A stretch of 64,000 bases of DNA from the NCBI GenBank assembly GCA_036987155.1, contig BTXY01000002.1, positions 1-64,000 on the forward strand, written 5' to 3'. The translations under genes were made by a program, and so were the position numbers. Under the pieces are notes generated by a model. That model was given only the letters and a program-made list of their open reading frames with translations, ran no database searches and was not told where the DNA came from. This DNA comes from Microsyncoccus archaeolyticus (GTDB lineage Bacteria > Patescibacteriota > Minisyncoccia > Minisyncoccales > Minisyncoccaceae). Shown piece by piece: positions 49,904-56,908 of the stretch; position 1 is the stretch's first letter, and the number at the start of each line of letters is the position of its first letter.

Positions 49904-50505
49904 TGCAAAAAGGTAAATTCATCATTATCGAAGGTATTGATGGGTGTGGAGGAGAAACTCAGACAGGTCTTTTGTCTGATTTTTTTATTAATCAAGGAAA
50001 GCAAATTGAAAAAATGACTTATCCTCAATATGACCAACCAATTGGACAGTTGATTCATAATTTTTTATACGAGAAATATGACTTATCACCAGAGGTTCAA
50101 ACATTAATATATTTCTCTGAATTTGTAAAAGATAAAGATAAAATAAAGAAAGATTTAGAGTTAGGTAAAACCCTAATCAGCGACAGATATTTTACTTCCA
50201 CTCTTGTTTATCAAGGATTAAGGGGCGTAGATTTAGATAAATTAATATCTTTATCTAATTTATTTAATATTTCTAAACCAGATCTATGTATTTATTTAAG
50301 AATCTCTCCTGAAACTTCAATGAAAAGAAAATCAAATGAAAAACAAGGAGATTTAGATAGAAATGAAAAAGATTTGGAATTTTTAAGAAATCTTGTTAAT
50401 ATGTATGATAGAGTAGCTAAAGATAATTTATTTTGCAAATGGGAAATAGTTGACGGAGAAAAGCCTATTGAAGAAGTATTTAATCAAATAATTAAGATAA
50501 TATGA
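49903..50505 (+). CDS. tmk: Thymidylate kinase-like protein with altered P-loop
   Basis: The fold and length (200) match dTMP kinase: 'GKFIIIEGIDGCGGETQTGL', 'TYPQYDQPIGQLI', the DRY-like 'KTLISDRYFTSTLVYQG' and 'PDLCIYLRISPETSMKRK' followed by a lid. The Walker A, normally GxxGxGKST, reads GIDGCGGETQ, so the conserved Lys is Gly and Ser/Thr is Glu. Either phosphate binding uses other residues or activity has changed. It begins at the last base of the dcd stop and overlaps deoC by 4 nt. Confidence 0.85.
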   Translation: MQKGKFIIIEGIDGCGGETQTGLLSDFFINQGKQIEKMTYPQYDQPIGQLIHNFLYEKYDLSPEVQTLIYFSEFVKDKDKIKKDLELGKTLISDRYFTSTLVYQGLRGVDLDKLISLSNLFNISKPDLCIYLRISPETSMKRKSNEKQGDLDRNEKDLEFLRNLVNMYDRVAKDNLFCKWEIVDGEKPIEEVFNQIIKII

Positions 50506-51167
50506 AAAAACCAATTAATAAATATATAGATCATACAAATATTAAGCTTAATGCAACAAAAGAGGACATTATTAAAACTTGCGAAGAAGCACAAGAATAT
50601 GACTTTAGGGGTGTTTGCATAAGACCTAAATGGGTTAAAACAGTAGCCAAAGAATTAAAAGGAACAGAAATTGAAGTTGTTGTTTTAATTGATGATCCAA
50701 TAGGGGATAGTGAACATAAAAAAAGAGTTGCTTTATGTAAAAAGGCAATTCAAGACGGAGCTAATGATTTAGACATTGTTATTTCTATTCCTGATGTTAA
50801 GCATGAAAGATGGGAGAAAATAGAAAGAGAATTAAAAGAGATTTGCAAAATTGGAAAAACTAAAGTAATCATTGCTTCGGGAATGTTAACTGATGATGAA
50901 ATTGCTAAAGCTTCTTCAATAGTAAAAGCTGCTGGGGGAGTTTGCGTTAAAACAGCAACAGAAAAAGATCCATTAGAAAATAGGGAATTAGATGAAAAAG
51001 CAAAACACTTGAAAATAATGAGAAAAAATGCCCCAGGATTATTAATTAAAGCTTCTGGTAAGATACAGACCTTGGAAGATGTTAATAAAATGATTAAAGC
51101 CGGAGCTGACATTATTGGTTCAAGTAATGGGGTTAAAATAATGAAACAAGTTAAGAAATATGTATAA
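50502..51167 (+). CDS. deoC: Deoxyribose-phosphate aldolase
   Basis: Class I aldolase joining acetaldehyde and glyceraldehyde-3-phosphate reversibly. Motifs: 'INKYIDHTNIKLNATKEDI', 'GANDLDIVISIP' (Asp of the proton relay), Schiff-base Lys in 'GVCVKTATEKDP' and second Lys in 'GLLIKASGKIQTLED'; 'GADIIGSSNGVKI' binds phosphate. Length 221. It probably feeds deoxyribose from nucleosides into glycolysis. Confidence 0.94.
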   Translation: MKKPINKYIDHTNIKLNATKEDIIKTCEEAQEYDFRGVCIRPKWVKTVAKELKGTEIEVVVLIDDPIGDSEHKKRVALCKKAIQDGANDLDIVISIPDVKHERWEKIERELKEICKIGKTKVIIASGMLTDDEIAKASSIVKAAGGVCVKTATEKDPLENRELDEKAKHLKIMRKNAPGLLIKASGKIQTLEDVNKMIKAGADIIGSSNGVKIMKQVKKYV

Positions 51168-52638
51168 GCCAACTATTGGATTAGAAATACACTTTGAATC
51201 AAAGACAAGATCAAAAATGTTTTGTTCTTGTGCTAACGAGGAATGGAATGCTTTAGAGGAAAAGCCTAATACTAATATTTGTCCAATATGTACTGGTCAG
51301 CCAGGAACTCTGCCCGTTATTAATGAAGAAGCAATAGATAAAATAATAATGACTGGATTAGCATTAAATTGTGAGATTGCTTCTCAAACAAAATTTGATA
51401 GAAAAAACTATTTTTATCCTGATTTGCCAAAAGGTTATCAAATATCTCAATATGACATGCCAATATGTAAGAATGGATATATGGACATTAGACTAGATGA
51501 TGGAGAAGTTAAGAGAATAAGGATTACTAGAGTTCATATGGAAGAAGATACTGGAAAATTAGTTCATGTCAATGGAAAAACATTAGTTGACTACAATAGA
51601 GCTGGTGTTCCATTAATGGAATTAGTAACAGAACCAGACATTAATTCTTCTGAAGAAGCAAAGAAATTTTGCCAGGAATTACAATTAATATTAAGATATC
51701 TTGATGTTTCTGCTGCTAACATGGAAAAAGGCCAAATGCGCTGTGAGGTTAATATTTCTTTAAGCAAAACTGATACACTTGGAACAAAAGTAGAAATTAA
51801 AAACCTAAATTCTTTTAAATCAGTTGAAAGATCAATCGAGTATGAAATTAAAAGACAAGCAGAAGTATTAGACAAAGGAGAAGAAATTATTCAAGAAACA
51901 AGAGGCTGGGACGATACAAAAGGAATTACTTTTAGTCAGAGAGAAAAAGAAAGTGCTCATGAATACCGGTATTTTCCAGAGCCTGACTTGCCTCAAATAA
52001 TAATTAATAAAGATAAAATACAATTAATAAAAAGTAAAATGACAGAACTACCAGAACAAAAAAGAAAAAGGTTTAAAGAAGAATATGATTTAGATGATAA
52101 AACCATTGAATTTTTTGTTAAAGATGAAAAATTAGGTGATTATCTTGAAAAAGCAGCATCTGAATCATGTTGTTGGGCAAACGAAGAGGCTTGCAAAAGA
52201 GATAGAAAAGAAATAATTAAACTTTGTGCCAATTATTTAACTACTGACTTACAATATTTAATTAAAAATTCCAAGGAACCAGTTGAAATTGAAAAAAAGA
52301 TTACTCCAGAGAATTTTGGAGAATTCATTTGTCTTATTGGCCAAGGAAAAATATCAAGCAAGATTGCTAAAATCGTATTAGAGGAAATGTTTAACACTGG
52401 AAAAGATCCCTCACACATTATTGAAGAAAAAGGACTATCTGAAATTAAAGATGAAGGAGAAATAGAAAAAATAATTAAAGAAGTATTAAATGAAAACCAA
52501 AAAGCAGTAGAAGATTACAAAAAAGGAAAAGAAAACAGTTTTACTTTTCTTGTTGGTCAAATAATGGCCAAGTCAAAAGGGAAAGCTAATCCACAAAAAG
52601 TAGATGAACTATTAAAAAAAGAATTAGACATAATTTAA
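51160..52638 (+). CDS. gatB: Aspartyl/glutamyl-tRNA amidotransferase subunit B
   Basis: 'PTIGLEIHFESKTRSKMFCS' start, 'NICPICTGQPGTLPVIN' (with 'CSCANEEWN', the Cys zinc site), 'RKNYFYPDLPKGYQISQYD', 'EDTGKLVHVNGKTLVDYNRA' and 'EYRYFPEPDLP'. The C-terminal helical tail domain is complete (492 residues). It works with GatA and GatC encoded at 38.7-40.4 kb; the three are not in one operon here. It overlaps deoC by 8 nt. Confidence 0.96.
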   Translation: MYKPTIGLEIHFESKTRSKMFCSCANEEWNALEEKPNTNICPICTGQPGTLPVINEEAIDKIIMTGLALNCEIASQTKFDRKNYFYPDLPKGYQISQYDMPICKNGYMDIRLDDGEVKRIRITRVHMEEDTGKLVHVNGKTLVDYNRAGVPLMELVTEPDINSSEEAKKFCQELQLILRYLDVSAANMEKGQMRCEVNISLSKTDTLGTKVEIKNLNSFKSVERSIEYEIKRQAEVLDKGEEIIQETRGWDDTKGITFSQREKESAHEYRYFPEPDLPQIIINKDKIQLIKSKMTELPEQKRKRFKEEYDLDDKTIEFFVKDEKLGDYLEKAASESCCWANEEACKRDRKEIIKLCANYLTTDLQYLIKNSKEPVEIEKKITPENFGEFICLIGQGKISSKIAKIVLEEMFNTGKDPSHIIEEKGLSEIKDEGEIEKIIKEVLNENQKAVEDYKKGKENSFTFLVGQIMAKSKGKANPQKVDELLKKELDII

Positions 52639-53339
52639 TGAAACAAAAATATTGTTTTAAAATATTTTTCGTATTAATTCTCTTTACTTTTTTTCCATTG
52701 ATATCATCAGCTGCTCTTTCTGATACAATAACCGTCAAGAAACTTGCTAATGATGGTGTCACTGTATTAAATCAAACAACAGTAACAATGGAGTACTTAA
52801 AAGATAATTTTACTGTTTATGGAGACGATATAGCGCATTATTATTATCAAGAACCAACTTTTGATGAACATGACTTATGGAATGAATATGAATATGTAAA
52901 TGTTTTTGAGTTTGATTTAGGGGGTCGAAAAGGAACAGAAATAAAAGACATATTAAGCTTAGTTGGAGGAGCTGTTGATGGAGATGAAATAAAAATTATT
53001 GGAACTTTTGGAATCACAAAAACATATAATTACAGCACAATATATAATTATGTTCCTAGAAGAGGAAGAATTACTTTGACTTGGCGCAAGAATAGCTCTT
53101 ATTCTTTTACTGCTTCTCCTCAGTTAATATTTATGGCAGATACTTCTGTTAATCCGTGGGGAGTTAATTGTTTTGGTAATTGGGATATGCATGAAACTCT
53201 TCCAGAAAGTAATTGGACATATCAATGGAACAATGGACAATTATATCCAAAAACTCTTGATTATGCTGACACAGGATACGATTTTGATTTAGAAGATATT
53301 ACTCAAATTGCTATTTATAGTAATTTGCCACCTCCATAA
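52638..53339 (+). CDS. Secreted protein, molybdopterin-binding-like beta domain family of unknown role
   Basis: A signal peptide (residues ~1-25, 'FKIFFVLILFTFFPLISSAA') is followed by a ~205-residue domain: 'DTITVKKLANDGVTVLNQTT', 'VYGDDIAHYYYQEPTFDEHD', 'RKGTEIKDILSLVGG', 'FMADTSVNPWGVNCFGNWDM' and C-terminal 'ITQIAIYSNLPPP'. Comparable domains are, from memory, common in methanogen and other archaeal surface proteins, some near sulfite-oxidase-like folds. Function unknown. It starts on the last base of gatB and precedes another secreted protein by 18 nt. Confidence 0.6.
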   Translation: MKQKYCFKIFFVLILFTFFPLISSAALSDTITVKKLANDGVTVLNQTTVTMEYLKDNFTVYGDDIAHYYYQEPTFDEHDLWNEYEYVNVFEFDLGGRKGTEIKDILSLVGGAVDGDEIKIIGTFGITKTYNYSTIYNYVPRRGRITLTWRKNSSYSFTASPQLIFMADTSVNPWGVNCFGNWDMHETLPESNWTYQWNNGQLYPKTLDYADTGYDFDLEDITQIAIYSNLPPP

Positions 53340-53357
53340 TAATAATTTAAAAAATAC

Positions 53358-54149
53358 ATGAAAAAATATTTTTTATTCCTTATTCTATTATTTTTTGTGT
53401 TTTCAAATAGTTCAGAGGTCTTAGCAGAAACGAGTTCTCTTTGTATTTTTTCTCAAGGATATTGGAAAACTCACTCAATGTTTGGAAAAGCACCATATGA
53501 TAATATGTGGTCATCTATCGGGGAAAACACAGGATTTTTTAATAGTGGAAAAACATATTATGAGGTTTTGTGGACGCCACCAAAAGGTAATGCATATTAT
53601 CAGTTAGCACATCAATACGTTGCAGCAAAATTAAATATCGAAAAAGGTGCTTATGTTCCTTTGGAAATAAAAACAGCTATTGAAAATGCAACAAATAAAT
53701 TTGAAAACTATACGCCATCAAATACAATTCTTTTTCAGGACCTAGAAAAAGAAGAGTGGACTTCTCTAGCAAATCTTTTAACTGATTTTAACGAAGGAGC
53801 TATTGGTTCTGGAGAGTGCGTTGAGCAAAATAATCTTACTGGGAAGTGGTTATTTAGAACACCTGCTGGTTCTGGTTCTTTTTGGGAATGGGATATGTTT
53901 TTAGTTCAAGATAAACAAGGATTTATTACGGGTAATATAGGACATCCCCTAGGTGGTCCTTATGAATACGAACGTACTATTACAGGACAATTAACAGGAG
54001 AAAATATAGTTATTGATCTATATACTTATCCAGATGGTGTAAAATTTGCAACATATACAGGAATAGTTTCATCGTCATTTGATAGCATGATAGGCGGTGG
54101 TGGAGGGGAGGGAGGAGTATTTGTTTGGGATGCAACTAAAGTAGAATAA
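53358..54149 (+). CDS. Secreted protein with 'GYWKTH' domain and lipocalin-like C-terminus
   Basis: A signal peptide (residues ~1-23) leads to 'CIFSQGYWKTHSMFGKAPYD', a motif frequent in bacterial surface proteins. A helical segment with 'YYQLAHQYVAAKLNIEKGAY' follows. The C-terminal ~100 residues ('LTGKWLFRTPAGSGSFWEWD', 'GFITGNIGHPLGGPYEYERT') look like an antiparallel beta-barrel. A Gly-rich stretch lies near the end. No catalytic motif seen. It follows the previous secreted gene and precedes a 28-residue membrane peptide gene. Confidence 0.6.
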   Translation: MKKYFLFLILLFFVFSNSSEVLAETSSLCIFSQGYWKTHSMFGKAPYDNMWSSIGENTGFFNSGKTYYEVLWTPPKGNAYYQLAHQYVAAKLNIEKGAYVPLEIKTAIENATNKFENYTPSNTILFQDLEKEEWTSLANLLTDFNEGAIGSGECVEQNNLTGKWLFRTPAGSGSFWEWDMFLVQDKQGFITGNIGHPLGGPYEYERTITGQLTGENIVIDLYTYPDGVKFATYTGIVSSSFDSMIGGGGGEGGVFVWDATKVE

Positions 54150-54150
54150 A

Positions 54151-54237
54151 ATGAATAAAGATAAATTATTACTTTTAGGACAAGTTATAATTGTGATTAT
54201 TTTAATTGCGATATTTAACTATTTTATTAAAACATAG
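54151..54237 (+). CDS. Possible 28-residue single-pass membrane peptide
   Basis: ATG 54151 to TAG 54237, starting 1 nt after the preceding stop. A basic N-terminus is followed by a hydrophobic helix 'LLLLGQVIIVIILIAIFNYF' and a Lys-Thr end. The tight spacing and clear helix support a real gene, but chance cannot be excluded for so short a frame. Confidence 0.45.
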   Translation: MNKDKLLLLGQVIIVIILIAIFNYFIKT

Positions 54238-54261
54238 TATTGAAACCGAAATTATCATATT

Positions 54262-56379
54262 TTATTGAGATAATATTTGAATTCCTTGTGCGTTAGTTAC
54301 AACAAGAACATTATTAGCAATTAAATAATCTACTATTTGTTGAAGATTATATGGCGTTATACTATATTGGCCACCATTATTTTCAGTTCTGTGAAAAAGT
54401 AAAATAAGCCAAGTTTTATCTTGAATAGCAGAGTCTATTAAGCTTTTTACTGTGCTAATGTTTGTGTTAGATTCAACTGAAAAACTTTCTAATAGATATT
54501 TATCTGTTGTTTTGTCGTTAAATCCGCCCTCAACATTTCTTGCTCCAAGATATCCTGCATTTTTTACTGCATTTATAACAGTATCATTAAATTCTCCGTA
54601 AGGATAAGAAAAAGTAACTACTTGATTTACGCCAATATTAATTAATTCTTGCTTTGAACCAGCAATTTCGTCTTGAAGTTCTGCTGAAGAAAGAGTTGTT
54701 AGATGAGGATGGCTTTTTGTGTGTGCTCCTATTTCATGACCTTGTGCTTGCATTTCTAAGACTTGAGAAGCATTAACATATTCTCCATAGGGATCAGTTA
54801 AAGCATTAGTAATTATGTATTGAGTGCTTTTTAATCCAGATGCATTTAAAATAGGAAGGGCATTGTTATATGTTGATAAATAGCCATCATCAAAATTTAA
54901 TGAAATCATTCCTTGATTTAAAGAAATGGAAGGAGCTTTACCTAAATAATAATTGTCAACATTTAAATATCCAATGGTTCCAATTAAATGAAAAATTGTT
55001 AAAGATTTAGCATTTGCTGGTGTTGTAAATATTTTTTCGACACTATTCCAATTAATTGATGGTGATAAATAAGCTATGTCTTTGTAAAGAAAAGAGTTGT
55101 CAAATAGAGTATAGCGAACAACTATTGATGATTCTACATTAGATTGATAATTATCCGAAAACTTATATGTCTGACTAGGCAAGACATTAACATCACTAAA
55201 ATACCATTTTGCATCTCCATTAGTATGTTCGGTTAGCTCTACTTTTGCAGCTTTAGTACTATTGTATCCAATTACTGGATAAATGAATATTGCTGTATTC
55301 GTTCCCCAATTGCCCTGAGCCCAATTAGTTGGATTGCCTGATGCATCACTTTCTTCAAAAGATGGATTTTGAATAAGGTTTTCCTCTGGTTCTGGAGTAG
55401 TATTTGAAACATTAATTGATATTTCTAATGCTTTAGCCGTGTTTCCTGAAGCATCTCTTGCAATTGCAGAAACAGTATGGAAACCATTACTTAAAGTATT
55501 TGTATTAATAGCTGTTTCATAAGGAGAAATAGTGTCCTCTGAATTAACATTAATGTTATCCATTAAAAACTGTACCCCTGCAACACCTACATTATCTGTT
55601 GCATTAGCAGATAAGGTAATTATTCCAGAAACAGTGCTTCCGTTTACAGGATTTGTAATTACAATAGTTGGAGAAACTGTATCAGGAATAGGATTATTTA
55701 CTGTAAAATTAACAATAGATGATATTTTTGTGTTTCCTGCAGCATCTCTGGCTTTAGCTACAACTGTGTGAGAACCATTATTTAATGTTTTAGTATCTAA
55801 ATTTATTCCATAAGGATAAATAGTGTCTTCTGGTCCGAAATTAAATTCGTCTAATATGAACTGCACCCCTGCAACACCCACATTATCTGTTGCATTAGCA
55901 GATAAGGTGATTGTATTTAAAACAACCTGTCCATTTGTTGGATTAGTAATAGAAACATTAGGCAATATTGTGTCTGGAAGGGGATTGTTTACTTTTATTC
56001 TTATCAAGGACGATGTTCTTGTGTTGCCCGAAAGGTCTCTTGCTCTAGCAGAAATATAATGATAACCATTTTTAAGATTTTTAGTGTCCAAGCTTATTTC
56101 ATAAGGAGTAGCATTTATTTCATTTCCAAAAGCAATCTTATCTACTAAAAACTGTACTCCTGCAACACCTACATTATCTGTTGCATTAGCAGATAAAGTG
56201 ATTGTTCCGGAAACAGTGCTTCCGTTTACAGGACTTGTAATATACACAACAGGACGAGTTCTATCTCTTATTGTATAAATAGTGCTAGTAGGATAATTTA
56301 TTTTATTTGCGTAAGAAAGATTAATTCCCAAAGCACATCCAAAGAAAATTAAAAGAAAAAACAATATTTTTTTATTCAT
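54262..56379 (-). CDS. Secreted polysaccharide deacetylase with three Ig-like repeats
   Basis: A signal peptide (1-24) and three ~96-residue Ig-like repeats (residues 41-136, 137-232, 233-326), each with 'TLSANATDNVGVAGVQF', lead to a carbohydrate-binding-like module (~335-480, 'NLIQNPSFEESDASGNPTNW'). The C-terminal NodB domain has 'MISLNFDDGYLSTYNN' (metal Asp497/498), 'GHEIGAHTKSHPHL' (His553, His557), 'FSYPYGEFNDTV' and 'LLFHRTEN'. It probably deacetylates an extracellular polymer such as peptidoglycan, chitin or poly-GlcNAc. It has its own promoter and an AAGGGG site 7 nt from ATG. Confidence 0.92.
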   Translation of the reverse strand: MNKKILFFLLIFFGCALGINLSYANKINYPTSTIYTIRDRTRPVVYITSPVNGSTVSGTITLSANATDNVGVAGVQFLVDKIAFGNEINATPYEISLDTKNLKNGYHYISARARDLSGNTRTSSLIRIKVNNPLPDTILPNVSITNPTNGQVVLNTITLSANATDNVGVAGVQFILDEFNFGPEDTIYPYGINLDTKTLNNGSHTVVAKARDAAGNTKISSIVNFTVNNPIPDTVSPTIVITNPVNGSTVSGIITLSANATDNVGVAGVQFLMDNINVNSEDTISPYETAINTNTLSNGFHTVSAIARDASGNTAKALEISINVSNTTPEPEENLIQNPSFEESDASGNPTNWAQGNWGTNTAIFIYPVIGYNSTKAAKVELTEHTNGDAKWYFSDVNVLPSQTYKFSDNYQSNVESSIVVRYTLFDNSFLYKDIAYLSPSINWNSVEKIFTTPANAKSLTIFHLIGTIGYLNVDNYYLGKAPSISLNQGMISLNFDDGYLSTYNNALPILNASGLKSTQYIITNALTDPYGEYVNASQVLEMQAQGHEIGAHTKSHPHLTTLSSAELQDEIAGSKQELINIGVNQVVTFSYPYGEFNDTVINAVKNAGYLGARNVEGGFNDKTTDKYLLESFSVESNTNISTVKSLIDSAIQDKTWLILLFHRTENNGGQYSITPYNLQQIVDYLIANNVLVVTNAQGIQILSQ
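55402..56259 (-). repeat. Three tandem ~288-bp repeats encoding Ig-like domains
   Basis: The coding segments for residues 41-326 repeat with a ~96-codon period. A near-identical core of about 50 bp (around 55560-55610, 55858-55908 and 56152-56202) encodes 'ANATDNVGVAGVQF'. Identity is highest there and lower outside, which suggests recent duplication or gene conversion. Confidence 0.85.
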
Positions 56380-56416
56380 ATTTTTACCCCTTATTATTAT
56401 TTGGTTTTGCGTCTAA

Positions 56417-56445
56417 AAAATAACAAAAAAGGTATTAATTGTCAA
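56417..56445 (-). promoter_or_regulatory. Deacetylase promoter
   Basis: Minus strand TTGACA (56445-56440), 17-bp spacer, extended -10 TG-T-TATTTT (box 56422-56417). Predicted start ~56410, leaving a 31-nt leader with AAGGGG before the ATG. Confidence 0.6.
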
Positions 56446-56470
56446 TTAATAAAATTAACACTTTTAAAAC

Positions 56471-56499
56471 TTTACTTAAAATGAGTTTTATATTATAAT
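56471..56499 (+). promoter_or_regulatory. DUF2177 gene promoter, predicted leaderless
   Basis: TTTACT (56471-56476), 17-bp spacer, TATAAT (56494-56499). Predicted start 56506-56507, the ATG itself. Confidence 0.5.
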
Positions 56500-56506
56500 A
56501 ATATAT

Positions 56507-56908
56507 ATGATAAAAATATATTTAATAATTTTAGCAATTTTAGGAAGTTTAGATGCTTTATGGTTAGGAGTAGTGTCTAAAAATTTTTATAAAGAATCTT
56601 TAGGTCTTTTATTTAGAAGTAAAGCATATATGACACCAGCAATTATCTGGTATTTATTGTATGCAATAGGGTTAATTGTTTTTGTTATAAATCCATCGCT
56701 TAAATCTCCCAATCCTATTAAAAGCAGTTTTATACTGGGCTCTTTCTTGGGACTAATAGCATACTCAACATATAATTTAGTAAATTATTCTACAATTAAT
56801 AATTGGCCCTTGAAAGTAGCCATAGTTGACACTTTATGGGGTGTTTTAGTTTCTGGGCTAACCTCTGTTTTAACTGTTTACATTATTAATTCCTTAAAAA
56901 TGAATTAA
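56507..56908 (+). CDS. DUF2177 family membrane protein
   Basis: 133 residues, four transmembrane helices. The start 'LIILAILGSLDALWLGVVSK' with DALWLG, then 'YMTPAIIWYLLYAIGLIVF', 'GLIAYSTYNLVNYSTINNWP' and a final helix with 'DTLWGVLVSGLTSVLTVY' match DUF2177 (PF09945). Role unknown. Its end overlaps the convergent miaB-miaA gene by 23 nt. Confidence 0.85.
   Translation: MIKIYLIILAILGSLDALWLGVVSKNFYKESLGLLFRSKAYMTPAIIWYLLYAIGLIVFVINPSLKSPNPIKSSFILGSFLGLIAYSTYNLVNYSTINNWPLKVAIVDTLWGVLVSGLTSVLTVYIINSLKMN

Noticed and set aside
55402..56259. Possible CRISPR-like repeat array
   Set aside because: The ~288-bp periodicity and intact frame show coding repeats for Ig-like domains; spacers are far too long and homologous.
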